In this document: piece after piece, positions 14,866 through 22,719 of the stretch
How the letters are laid out: the number at the start of each line of letters is the position of its first letter
How positions within the stretch are numbered: position 1 is the first letter of the stretch
Assembly (NCBI GenBank): GCA_023429825.1
Contig: JAEZDC010000015.1
Location: forward strand, 1 to 29,610
Reading direction: 5' to 3'
From: Bacteroidota bacterium
GTDB lineage: Bacteria > Bacteroidota > Bacteroidia > Chitinophagales > Chitinophagaceae
DNA: 29,610 nucleotides
Program-made: the position numbers and the translations under genes
The notes under the pieces: generated by a model
Told to the model about the DNA's origin: nothing
The model's database searches: none
The model's input: the letters and a program-made list of their open reading frames with translations, nothing else

Positions 14866-16179
14866 TTGGACTATCACTCGGTCGTTCATAAATCAATTCT
14901 TTTATTTGCTGCCAATCCCCAGGGTACAACGGTACTGGTGATCTTATTACTGATTCTCCTGATATTCTCGTTCATCATTGCAGGAGCTGAAGTTGCTTTT
15001 TTTTCGTTGAGCTATAAAGATGTGAATCATCTGAAAACAAGGCAGGAATCGTCTTACAAACGAATTGTTGATCTTCTGGAGCACCCCAAAACTTTGTTGG
15101 GGTCCATGCTCATTGGAAATAGTCTTGTAAATATTGCAATCATTATCATCTCCAATCTGCTTATCGATGAACTATTCAGATTTAAATACGAGTGGGTTGA
15201 GTTTTTAGTAAAGGTGGCCTCGGTAACTTTTACACTTATTTTGTTTGGTGAGATCATGCCAAAAGTTATGGCCACGCAGAACAATATTCGTTTTGCGAAA
15301 GATGTGGGAGGATTAATTGAAGTGGTTTTCAGATTGTTTAAAGGGTTGAGTGGATGGATGGTGCGATATTCTGATATAATAGAAAGACGATTGGCTAAAA
15401 GAAGGAATGGATCTTATTCGCTGGAGGAATTAAATCAGGCGATCGATCTTACTACCGAAACAAATGCCAGTGATGAAGAGAAAAAAATATTGAAAGGTAT
15501 TGTGAAGTTTGGAGAAATTTCAGTGAAGCAGGTAATGAAAGCCAGGATTGACGTTAATGGAATTGAATATGATACAACGTTCGCCGATCTCATACACCAG
15601 GTTGAAGAATTGCATTATAGCAGGTTGCCGGTGTACAAGGAAACTTTGGATGAAGTGTTGGGAGTAATTCATACTAAAGACCTGTTGCCTTACATTAACA
15701 ATGATCCAAATTTTGATTGGCACAGATTATTGAGGCCTCCACTGTTTGTGCATGAGCAAAAGATGATCGAAGACCTGCTACAGGAATTTCGATTGAAGCG
15801 AATTCATTTTGCTGTGGTGGTAGATGAATTTGGCGGTACAAGTGGAATAATAACATTGGAAGATATTTTAGAAGAGATCATCGGTGAGATCAAAGATGAG
15901 TTTGATGAAGAAGAACTCAATTATATTAAGCTAGATGAACACAATTTTGTTTTTGAAGGTAAAATGGCAGTATCGGATGTATGTACAGTGATGCAGTTGC
16001 CGATAAATACATTTGACGAAGTGAAAGGTGAAAGTGATTCGTTGGCAGGATTGGTTTTAGAAGTGGCAGGTGAAATACCGAAGCTGGGCGACATTATCAC
16101 TACCGGCGATTTTGATTTTACGATTTTAGAAGTGGAAAAGAACAGGCTTAACAAAATAAAAGTTACTATTAAAGTGTAG
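14866..16179 (+). CDS. gldE: Gliding motility-associated protein GldE (CNNM/CBS/CorC family)
   Basis: 437 residues from a TTG at 14866, the only usable start, since an in-frame TGA lies at 14851. An N-terminal CNNM (DUF21) membrane domain with hydrophobic segments at ~20-40, ~80-100 and ~110-130 is followed by two CBS domains (~200-330; VLGVIHTKDLLPYI, FAVVVDEFGGTSGIITLEDILEEIIGEIKDEFD) and a CorC_HlyC domain. GldE is related to CorC/hemolysin-type proteins; in Flavobacterium it supports GldD and gliding/T9SS function, though it is not always essential. Placement between ssb and gldD and the family pattern make the call firm. It sits at the inner membrane. Confidence 0.93.
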   Translation: MDYHSVVHKSILLFAANPQGTTVLVILLLILLIFSFIIAGAEVAFFSLSYKDVNHLKTRQESSYKRIVDLLEHPKTLLGSMLIGNSLVNIAIIIISNLLIDELFRFKYEWVEFLVKVASVTFTLILFGEIMPKVMATQNNIRFAKDVGGLIEVVFRLFKGLSGWMVRYSDIIERRLAKRRNGSYSLEELNQAIDLTTETNASDEEKKILKGIVKFGEISVKQVMKARIDVNGIEYDTTFADLIHQVEELHYSRLPVYKETLDEVLGVIHTKDLLPYINNDPNFDWHRLLRPPLFVHEQKMIEDLLQEFRLKRIHFAVVVDEFGGTSGIITLEDILEEIIGEIKDEFDEEELNYIKLDEHNFVFEGKMAVSDVCTVMQLPINTFDEVKGESDSLAGLVLEVAGEIPKLGDIITTGDFDFTILEVEKNRLNKIKVTIKV

Positions 16180-16197
16180 CGTGAGTAGTTTTGAAGA

Positions 16198-16851
16198 ATG
16201 AAGAAAGTTCATAGACCATTGTCCATTGTCCATCGCCAATTGCCCATTGATTATCGCAGGATTTTTAAGCTTCTGGCTTTTGCTGTGGTCTATAGTTTTT
16301 CAGCTATGGTCTCCTCCTGCAACAGTCCGTTTACTCCAAAGCCCCGTGGTTATTTCAAGATCGATCTTCCTGAAAGGAAGTACCAGTTATATAATGAAGT
16401 TGGGTATCCTTATTCGTTTGAATACCCGGTGTATTCACAGGTTGTAAAAGACACTTTGTTCTTTGGACAGGAGACAGAGAATCCATGGTGGGTGAATATT
16501 GATTTTCCTTCTTTTAATGGGAAGATATATTTAAGTTACAAGCAAATTGGTCCGAACAGTTTAGATAAGCTGGTGAATGATGCATTTAATCTTACTAATA
16601 AACACAGCCAGAAAGCCCACTCTATTGAAGATTCTGCTATCATCAATCCCAATAAAGTGTATGGAATGTTTTTCAAAGTAGGAGGCGATGTAGCTACTGC
16701 CTATCAATTCTTCCTGACTGATTCAACGAAACATTTCATCCGTGGTGCATTATATTTTGAAGCAACACCCAACAAAGATTCCATTGGTGTGGTGAATGAT
16801 TTTGTTGCAGAGGACATGAAGCATCTCATCAATACCTTCCGGTGGAAATAA
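16198..16851 (+). CDS. gldD: Gliding motility lipoprotein GldD
   Basis: 217 residues in the open frame. The lipidated Cys is in AMVSSC (~residue 41), followed by PFTPKPRGYFKIDLPERKY, which is characteristic of GldD, and later NPWWVNIDFPSFNGKIYLSY and ALYFEATPNKDSIG. GldD is required for gliding and T9SS-linked secretion in Flavobacterium johnsoniae. The start is uncertain: the first ~20 codons (16198-16255) are written in a tandem CCATTG-rich tract, and a lipoprotein signal beginning near residue 15 (TTG at 16240) would be of normal length. It directly follows gldE (18 bp). Confidence 0.92.
   Translation: MKKVHRPLSIVHRQLPIDYRRIFKLLAFAVVYSFSAMVSSCNSPFTPKPRGYFKIDLPERKYQLYNEVGYPYSFEYPVYSQVVKDTLFFGQETENPWWVNIDFPSFNGKIYLSYKQIGPNSLDKLVNDAFNLTNKHSQKAHSIEDSAIINPNKVYGMFFKVGGDVATAYQFFLTDSTKHFIRGALYFEATPNKDSIGVVNDFVAEDMKHLINTFRWK
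16216..16249 (+). repeat. Degenerate CCATTG tandem tract at the gldD 5' end
   Basis: CCATTGT occurs twice in a row (16216-16229), then CCATCG, CCAATTG and CCCATTG. It lies in frame in the proposed first codons of gldD, so it either codes a nonconserved leader or is noncoding upstream sequence. Confidence 0.6.
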
Positions 16852-16853
16852 AA

Positions 16854-16875
16854 AGCCACCCTGCAAAGGATGGCT
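16854..16875 (-). terminator. Terminator of the minus-strand pair ending at 16949
   Basis: AGCCACCC pairs with GGATGGCT (one mismatch) around TGCAAA. The T-run (TTTTTATTT) is on the minus strand only, so it serves the minus-strand gene, some 70 nt after its stop, rather than gldD. Confidence 0.65.
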
Positions 16876-16948
16876 CTAGCAAACACTGATGCTTTTCCCA
16901 ACTCAAACATCAAGTGCATATCAGACGGCTGTCAATCCAAATTGTTAC

Positions 16949-17425
16949 TCAATTATTATTCTTTGATCTTTTCCTAACTTTTGGCAGTGGTGCTCTTGAG
17001 AAACGCTCAAGTAATCTTTCTTGTTTTATTTCAGTAACGGGAGCTTCTTCAATTACCTTTTCTTTAACTTCTTTTGCTTCCGCAGAAACTGAGTTCGCTT
17101 CATTGACCGCTTCAGTTCCTGGTACTGCTGAAACTTTCTTTTTAGGTGGAGGTGGCGGAGGTATATCTTTCTTTATCACTTTGGGGGGCTGTATAGATGT
17201 ATCTGTCTCTATAGCAGAGTTAACATTCTTATCATATTCAAGAGGCCCACGACTGTAATCTTCAAGCTCTATCTTTTTATTAAACAGATCCACGGCGATC
17301 ACTTCTTCTTTATACAAATTCTTCAAAGTGCCTGCTTTTGAAGCGGTGGCATAATCAATACTTCCGATGATGGCTGATGTAGCCATCAAACCCATACAGG
17401 TGTACATGAGTGTTGCATGTTTCAT
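16949..17425 (-). CDS. Unrecognised membrane-anchored proline-rich protein with repeated SR(G/A)PL motif
   Basis: 158 residues; I do not recognise the family. One N-terminal hydrophobic segment (ATLMYTCMGLMATSAIIGSI) suggests a membrane anchor or uncleaved signal. A near-repeat then appears twice: LEDYSRGPL (~residues 54-62) and LERFSRAPL (~139-147, close to the C-terminus). Between them is a Pro-rich stretch PPKVIKKDIPPPPPPKKK and a Glu/Lys/Ala/Val-rich linker. The Pro/Lys run recalls the spacer of TonB proteins, but I see no C-terminal TonB domain. It begins 10 bp after the DUF2306 gene, so is its likely operon partner, and is followed by its own terminator. Composition and position say envelope protein; the rest is unknown. 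Confidence 0.65.
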   Translation of the reverse strand: MKHATLMYTCMGLMATSAIIGSIDYATASKAGTLKNLYKEEVIAVDLFNKKIELEDYSRGPLEYDKNVNSAIETDTSIQPPKVIKKDIPPPPPPKKKVSAVPGTEAVNEANSVSAEAKEVKEKVIEEAPVTEIKQERLLERFSRAPLPKVRKRSKNNN

Positions 17426-17435
17426 AATTGCAGAT

Positions 17436-18107
17436 TTAAATGGTGAAGGTTTTAAGATATTGTTTGCTCCTGCGGTAGATAAGGTATTCAGCTATCAAAA
17501 GATTTCCTGCTACACTTACCCAAAGGGATACTTCATAATTTGTGGTCAGCTCTACATCTAACAAATACAGCATGATATAATATGCCCGGAATGTAACAGC
17601 AGTCATAGCCATCGCATAACTTCTCATCATCCATATTTTGTGGGCCAGAACCTGCTTATTAAGAATAGTAGTAAATCCTTTCAATGTGAAGAAAAACCAG
17701 CTTAGCGCCATGAACATGAACAAGCATCTTTCTGCTATTGTTCCTTTGGCAAAAAAACTCATGTATAAGCCAGTAGGGGCGCCAATCAACAACACAACCA
17801 TCACATAAATTCTTCCGCTCCAAATGTGAATGGCCTTCCTTTTTTTAAGCAAATAAGAAGAGAATTGAATAAGCGATGTTCCAATGCAAAACATTCCTGC
17901 GAAAATGTGCAGGTAAAAGCTCCATGAATACATTGGCTTAAGAAACAATACCGCCCTTTCCTGTATAAATGAAAAATCTTTACTGAAGCTGAAATATGGA
18001 ATAGTGTTCTTTATGAGCAGTATGCTAAAGAATGCAACCGGGAGCCAAAAGAAAATGAACAGAGAAATGCTTCTCATTCTTTGCAGCGTGTGCATTCGGG
18101 AATTCAT
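17436..18107 (-). CDS. DUF2306 family membrane protein
   Basis: 223 residues from ATG 18107; a longer TTG start at 18155 is possible. About six hydrophobic segments are visible: ISLFIFFWLPVAFFSILLI, FYLHIFAGMFCIGTSLIQF, IYVMVVLLIGAPTGLYM, CLFMFMALSWFFFTL, YAMAMTAVTFRAYYIML and VAGNLLIAEYLIY. Conserved polar residues cluster in FYLHIFAG, KKRKAIHIWSGRIYV and LAHKIWMMRSYAM; the histidines in and next to membrane segments recall cytochrome- or quinone-binding membrane proteins, but DUF2306 has no established function. It is the first gene of a two-gene minus-strand unit with the proline-rich protein. Confidence 0.82.
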   Translation of the reverse strand: MNSRMHTLQRMRSISLFIFFWLPVAFFSILLIKNTIPYFSFSKDFSFIQERAVLFLKPMYSWSFYLHIFAGMFCIGTSLIQFSSYLLKKRKAIHIWSGRIYVMVVLLIGAPTGLYMSFFAKGTIAERCLFMFMALSWFFFTLKGFTTILNKQVLAHKIWMMRSYAMAMTAVTFRAYYIMLYLLDVELTTNYEVSLWVSVAGNLLIAEYLIYRRSKQYLKTFTI

Positions 18108-18212
18108 ATACAGCGGTTTGGAGCTATGAGATTCTTTGCATATATAATTACACAAACGGGTTTGTTACTTGTTTGTTAAAGGGATTAGCCTGTATGGTTG
18201 GCTGTAGCATAT

Positions 18213-18220
18213 TATCTTCG
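18213..18220 (+). promoter_or_regulatory. Candidate -7 box of the DUF3109 gene
   Basis: TATCTTCG is one base off TAnnTTTG and ends 4 nt before the ATG, predicting a leaderless or nearly leaderless mRNA. The -33 position is not convincing. Confidence 0.3.
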
Positions 18221-18224
18221 CGAC

Positions 18225-18821
18225 ATGATTGCGATAGACAATAAACTGATTAGTGACGAAGTGGTGGAGGCCAAATTTGTTTGTGATCTGAATAAGTGCA
18301 AAGGAGCTTGCTGTGAAGATGGTGATGCGGGAGCCCCGTTGGAAAAATGGGAGTTGGAGAAACTTAATGAGTACTACCCAATCATTGAGCAATACATGAC
18401 CGAAGAGGGCAAGAAAGAAATAAAACGGCAGGGTAAATATTATTACGATATTGAATTCGGCTGGGTAACGCCTACTATAGATGGTGGGCTTTGCGCTTAC
18501 GGACAAAAAGATGAATTCGGGATCATCAAGTGTGGCATCGAACAGGCTTATTTAGATGGCAAGCTCGATTGGAAAAAGCCGATCAGTTGTCATTTGTTTC
18601 CTATCAAGATCTCACAAAGCAAGCAAGATCCTGATATGGAATATGTGAATTATGAGCCGAGAGAAGATATTTGTAAGCCAGCTTGTGCGTTTGGTAAGAA
18701 GTTGAAAGTACCGGTTTACCAATTTTTGAAAGAAGCGATCATTCGCAAATACGGGCAGGAGTTCTATGATACACTTGCTGCGACTGCAAATCATTTGCAG
18801 GCAGTGAAGCGAGGTATGTGA
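18225..18821 (+). CDS. DUF3109 (YkgJ-type) cysteine-cluster protein
   Basis: 198 residues from ATG 18225, giving MIAIDNKLISDEVVEAKFVC, the usual family start. Cysteines are in groups: Cys 20, 25, 29, 30 (VCDLNKCKGACCEDG), then GGLCAYG, IIKCGIEQ, ISCHLFPI and ICKPACAFG. This is the pattern of a metal- or Fe-S-binding cluster of the YkgJ type. The function is not established. A TATCTTCG box ends 4 nt before the ATG, so transcription may start at the start codon. It lies on the plus strand upstream of lutB, separated by 201 bp of repeat-rich spacer. Confidence 0.88.
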   Translation: MIAIDNKLISDEVVEAKFVCDLNKCKGACCEDGDAGAPLEKWELEKLNEYYPIIEQYMTEEGKKEIKRQGKYYYDIEFGWVTPTIDGGLCAYGQKDEFGIIKCGIEQAYLDGKLDWKKPISCHLFPIKISQSKQDPDMEYVNYEPREDICKPACAFGKKLKVPVYQFLKEAIIRKYGQEFYDTLAATANHLQAVKRGM

Positions 18822-18829
18822 GCCGAACC

Positions 18830-18939
18830 GTCAGCAGTGAGCGATAAGTAGTCAGCAACAGCCGTATTAAACGAAGTAGAAAGTTTGAATTCATTTTAAA
18901 ACCTGAAACTTGGTTACTGATAGCTGATCGCAGATAGCT
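18830..18939 (+). repeat. Degenerate short-word repeats in the DUF3109-lutB spacer
   Basis: GTCAGCA occurs at 18830 and 18851, and GATAGCT at 18919 and 18933, in a spacer with no gene. These words recur in a loose tandem style like the tracts at 16216 and 24243, and probably reflect small-scale duplication. Confidence 0.4.
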
Positions 18940-18940
18940 C

Positions 18941-18983
18941 AATAAAGTTCTGAACGTACAAGTGAGTGACACAACAGGCGATG
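18941..18983 (+). repeat. Dispersed 43-bp repeat, copy D
   Basis: Starts AATAAAGTTCTGAACG. The core reads CAAGTGAGTGACACAACA. It ends 39 nt before the lutB ATG and is followed by a small hairpin GCGAG/CTCGC (18990-19003). Confidence 0.7.
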
Positions 18984-19022
18984 AGTAAAGCGAGATAGCT
19001 CGCCCAACAAAACAAAACTGCA

Positions 19023-20402
19023 ATGAGTGAACATTCTTCATCATTTTTAGCAAAGAGTACCATTAAAGCACATGATCTTGAGCACAGGAGAAAGATCAAT
19101 TTCAATATTGGAAAGTACAATGCAACTGTTCCTGTTGGTAAAGAGCAGTTCAGCGATGTGATGCTGGCCAGGCAAAAAGCGAAGCAGGTGAAATGGAAGG
19201 CCATTGAACAATTAGACAAATACCTTGAGCAGTTTGAGATCAACATTACCAAGCGTGGCGCAAAAGTGATATGGGCAGAAACTGCAGAAGATGCTTTAGC
19301 GGAAATCGGGAAGATCTGCAAAGAAAAGAATTGTAAAACACTCGTGAAGAGCAAGAGTATGGTTACGGAAGAAATTCACCTGAACCATTACCTTGAGGCA
19401 AACGGAATTGAGAGCGTTGAAACTGATCTTGGAGAATACATCCAGCAGTTACATGGAGAGCCGCCTTATCATATTGTTACGCCGGCGATGCATAAGAGCA
19501 AGGAAGATGTGGCTAAATTATTTGCTGAGAAATTTGGAACTGATCCTAAAGCTACACCGGAGCAGATTACATTGCTTGCAAGAGAGCAGCTAAGAGAAAA
19601 ATATGTATCTGCAGAGGTTGGTGTAACCGGGGCGAATTTTATCATCAGCGATATTGGCGGAATTGCAATAACGGAAAATGAAGGTAATGGCAGGCTAAGT
19701 TGTGCCTGGCCTAAAACTCATATTGTAATTACAGGAATAGAAAAGGTAATTCCTTCTATTAATGATCTTTCATTGTTCTGGCCTTTGCTTTCAACGTTTG
19801 GAACCGGGCAACGAGTAACAGTTTATAATTCTATTCTCACAGGTCCGCGGCAGTCTAATGAGATCGATGGGCCGTTAGAAATGTATGTGATACTTCTTGA
19901 TAATGGCAGAACCAAAGCTTTAGAAAATCCTTCAACAAGAGAATCATTATACTGCATCCGGTGTGGTGCTTGTTTGAATGCCTGTCCTGTTTATAAAAAT
20001 ATTGGAGGCCATACTTACGAAACAACTTACAGTGGCCCCATAGGCAGCGTGATCACTCCGCATTTTAAAGGAATGCAGGAGTTTAAGCACCTGAGCTATG
20101 CATCTTCATTGTGTGGGAATTGCACTGAAGTTTGTCCGGTGAGGATCAACCTTCACGAAATGTTACTTGAGAATAGAAGGGAAGCTGTAAGTGATGGGTA
20201 CAGTACCTTAAGTGAAAGGATTGCGTGGAAAATTTGGAAGAAAGGAAGCTTAAGCAGGAAGATGATGAATAAAGGGAATGGAAAGATGAAGAACTGGATG
20301 GTAAATAAAATGTTTAAGGGATGGACAAGACATAGAGCTGATCTTGATTTCAGCCAAAAGACTTTCAATGAAATGTGGGAAGATTTTAGATCGGATCTGT
20401 AA
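19023..20402 (+). CDS. lutB: LutB/LldF-family iron-sulfur protein (lactate utilization)
   Basis: 459 residues. A LUD domain spans ~60-290, followed by two ferredoxin-like cluster motifs, CIRCGACLNACPVY (from ~Cys311) and CGNCTEVCPVRIN (from ~363), and a LutB C-terminal tail with MFKGWTRHRADLDF. In Bacillus, LutABC oxidises L-lactate to pyruvate; LutB is the Fe-S subunit. Neither lutA nor lutC is next to it here: upstream is DUF3109 and downstream a deacetylase-like gene. Its stop TAA overlaps the next ATG by one base, so the two are translationally coupled. Confidence 0.92.
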   Translation: MSEHSSSFLAKSTIKAHDLEHRRKINFNIGKYNATVPVGKEQFSDVMLARQKAKQVKWKAIEQLDKYLEQFEINITKRGAKVIWAETAEDALAEIGKICKEKNCKTLVKSKSMVTEEIHLNHYLEANGIESVETDLGEYIQQLHGEPPYHIVTPAMHKSKEDVAKLFAEKFGTDPKATPEQITLLAREQLREKYVSAEVGVTGANFIISDIGGIAITENEGNGRLSCAWPKTHIVITGIEKVIPSINDLSLFWPLLSTFGTGQRVTVYNSILTGPRQSNEIDGPLEMYVILLDNGRTKALENPSTRESLYCIRCGACLNACPVYKNIGGHTYETTYSGPIGSVITPHFKGMQEFKHLSYASSLCGNCTEVCPVRINLHEMLLENRREAVSDGYSTLSERIAWKIWKKGSLSRKMMNKGNGKMKNWMVNKMFKGWTRHRADLDFSQKTFNEMWEDFRSDL

Positions 20403-21763
20403 TGATTGTTTATACAGAACAGATAACCCCACGGTTTCAATACATTCTTGAAACATTATTAAGTAAGCATTTTGATGCAATAAGATTTACTACTTCTGCG
20501 GACGAGTTTATTTCTTCTTCGTCAGCTAAGATGTGTTACGCTCAAAAGAAGTTCTCCGATAGTGAGTTTCATATTCAGCCATTTGGATTATTGAACCAGG
20601 AGGGCATCAAAACGCAAGATCAAAATTGTTTTGACTGGAACGGGTTGAAGGTCTTCTTCAAAACAAATGGTGATATTCCCTTTGATATTTTTTCTGCAGC
20701 CTTTTACTTGGTGAGTCGTTATGAAGAATACCTGCCGCATCAGAAAGATACCTACGGAAGATATGCTCATATAAATGCAGTAGCTTTTAAAGAAGATTTC
20801 CTGCATTTGCCGTTAGTTGATCTTTGGGTTGATCAACTGTTGATCTTGTTGAAGAATAAATTTCCTGCACTTTCTATCAAGGACACTCAGTTTATATTTA
20901 TACCCACTTATGATATTGATATTGCTTTTAAATATCATGGTAAGGGAAAGGGGAGAACTGCTGGAAAAATAGTGCAATCAATATTCAGAGGTGATATTGC
21001 TGAGGTTAAGCAGGTACGAAAAGTCTTGTCAGGAAAACAAGCTGATCCATTTGATGTGTTTGACTGGTTAGATGAATTGCATGTTGAGCATAACATGAGA
21101 GCCGTTTATTTCTTTCTACTTGCAAAATCCAGAAGTGAGTACGATAGAAATACTTCTTCTAAGTCTGCTGTTTTACAAAAGCTGATTCATCGCTTATCTA
21201 AAAAATATAGAATAGGTATACATCCCTCATGGCTTAGTTATTCAGATGAGAGATTATTGATACAGGAAAAAAAGTTCTTACAGAAGTTGATTCAGGAAGA
21301 AGTAGCGTCATCGCGGCAGCATTACGTGCAGTTTTCTTTACCACAAACTTTCAGAGAACTGATCGCAGCTGGTATCACTGATGATTACTCAATGGGATAC
21401 GGAAGCATCAATGGGTTCAGGGCTTCTTATGCTAAATCTTTTTATTGGTATGACCTGTTGAAGGAGGAGCAAACCAATTTGATGCTTCATCCATTCTGTT
21501 ACATGGAGGCTAACTCTTTGTTTGAGCAAAAGATTTCTGTTGAAGAGGCTGCGGAAGAGTTGCAGCAATATTTCAATATAGTAAAGCAGGTTCATGGTGA
21601 ACTCATCACGATTTTTCACAATCATTTTCTCACTGAAGAAGAAAATTGTAAACCCTGGAGAAATATGTATGCTGAATTTTTGCAACGTAATTTTAATAGC
21701 GGTACTAAAAAGCTGAATAGAGAACAAAGCGTACAAGTGAGTGACACAACGGAAGATGATTAA
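20402..21763 (+). CDS. Polysaccharide deacetylase-like protein (DUF7033 type)
   Basis: 453 residues. The sequence fits the Bacteroidota family with an N-terminal DUF7033 region (VSRYEEYLPHQKDTYGRY) followed by a divergent NodB-like barrel: FIFIPTYDIDIAFKY (metal-binding Asp region), HNMRAVYFFLLA, IGIHPSWLS, and further on LMLHPFCYME and LITIFHNHFL. These histidines and aspartates match the metal site of carbohydrate esterase family 4 in position, so N- or O-deacetylation of a polysaccharide is possible; I have not verified catalytic completeness. Its ATG overlaps the lutB stop. The last ~16 codons and the stop lie in a dispersed repeat (copy E), so the C-terminus was at least partly remodelled by it. 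Confidence 0.8.
   Translation: MIVYTEQITPRFQYILETLLSKHFDAIRFTTSADEFISSSSAKMCYAQKKFSDSEFHIQPFGLLNQEGIKTQDQNCFDWNGLKVFFKTNGDIPFDIFSAAFYLVSRYEEYLPHQKDTYGRYAHINAVAFKEDFLHLPLVDLWVDQLLILLKNKFPALSIKDTQFIFIPTYDIDIAFKYHGKGKGRTAGKIVQSIFRGDIAEVKQVRKVLSGKQADPFDVFDWLDELHVEHNMRAVYFFLLAKSRSEYDRNTSSKSAVLQKLIHRLSKKYRIGIHPSWLSYSDERLLIQEKKFLQKLIQEEVASSRQHYVQFSLPQTFRELIAAGITDDYSMGYGSINGFRASYAKSFYWYDLLKEEQTNLMLHPFCYMEANSLFEQKISVEEAAEELQQYFNIVKQVHGELITIFHNHFLTEEENCKPWRNMYAEFLQRNFNSGTKKLNREQSVQVSDTTEDD
21716..21758 (+). repeat. Dispersed 43-bp repeat, copy E (inside a coding sequence)
   Basis: Starts AATAGAG, core CAAGTGAGTGACACAACG, ends GAAGATG, followed by ATTAAAG. It resembles copy D closely in its core. It encodes the last residues of the deacetylase-like protein, ending two codons before the stop. 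Confidence 0.75.
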
Positions 21764-21777
21764 AGTTATGCAGCAGG

Positions 21778-22698
21778 CTACATTTCTTTCTCAACCGGTA
21801 TAGTAGTGGCTTTTTCTTTCATGCTGTGATTAACTAAGTACACACCTGCAAGAGTGATGATCGTTCCGATCAAAAGGTCGATTGTTAGTTGTTCTGACAG
21901 AATAATTGCACCGATCACCATTGCTATTATCGGGTTGATATATGCATACAAAGAAGAAATAGCTGCAGGCAAATGTTTTAATGAATAAATGAAGCAGACA
22001 AAAGCAGTGCATGAGCCGGCTAATATCAGGTAAGCCATGGCGCCCCATGATTCGATGGGTATTGTACTTACGGGAATATGATTCCTGGTTAATAATGCGA
22101 ACGTATAAATTACAGGTCCGCTCATAAGCATTTGCCATCCCATTCCGTAATATGGATTGATCTTGATCTTCTTCCTCGCTACTAAAATGGTTCCGAGACT
22201 CCATGAAAATGTTGCGATCAATCCCAACACTACGCCGAATAGGTAATTATCCGGTTGATGATGAAATGCGTTATCGTAAAATACAAATCCTATCCCGGCA
22301 ATCCCCAGTAGCAAGCCAATAAACGTGAGCGGCTTCACTTTGGTTTTGAAAAAAATCATTTCTATGATAACAACAAACAAAGGATATAAAGCTCCTATTA
22401 AAGCACCAAGTCCACTGGAGATGTACATGATGCTCCATGTACTGAGGCCATTTGCAATTATCAATAAGAAAATAGCGATTACAAAAAGAGATCTGAGTTG
22501 AGAAAAGCTTGGGAGCGATTCGCCTTTGGAAATAAAAAAAGCAATAAAAATCACACCCGCAAGAAACTGCCTGATGCCGGAAAGCTGCAGCCCTGGTATA
22601 AACTGAACAGCATATTTGCTGGCAACCCAGGTGCTTCCCCAGATGAAACTGGTTGCAGCCAGTGCCAGGTACGCTTTATTTTTTGATGATGATGCCAA
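21778..22698 (-). CDS. EamA/DMT-superfamily transporter
   Basis: 306 residues with ten predicted membrane helices in two EamA halves (AYLALAATSFIWGSTWVASK and SWSLGTILVARK open them). The start is a TTG at 22698; an in-frame TAG 15 nt upstream excludes a longer form. Members export or import metabolites such as amino acids and purines; the substrate cannot be predicted. The gene ends 14 bp from the converging deacetylase-like gene, with copy E of the repeat just across that gap, and lies 21 bp downstream of the purH stop. Confidence 0.9.
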   Translation of the reverse strand: MASSSKNKAYLALAATSFIWGSTWVASKYAVQFIPGLQLSGIRQFLAGVIFIAFFISKGESLPSFSQLRSLFVIAIFLLIIANGLSTWSIMYISSGLGALIGALYPLFVVIIEMIFFKTKVKPLTFIGLLLGIAGIGFVFYDNAFHHQPDNYLFGVVLGLIATFSWSLGTILVARKKIKINPYYGMGWQMLMSGPVIYTFALLTRNHIPVSTIPIESWGAMAYLILAGSCTAFVCFIYSLKHLPAAISSLYAYINPIIAMVIGAIILSEQLTIDLLIGTIITLAGVYLVNHSMKEKATTIPVEKEM

Positions 22699-22719
22699 AG
22701 AGATATAAAGCTATTGTGA

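Noticed and set aside
16226..16447. An alternative 73-codon frame over the start of gldD
   Set aside because: It is a different frame within gldD with no family features; gldD itself is unambiguous after its lipobox.
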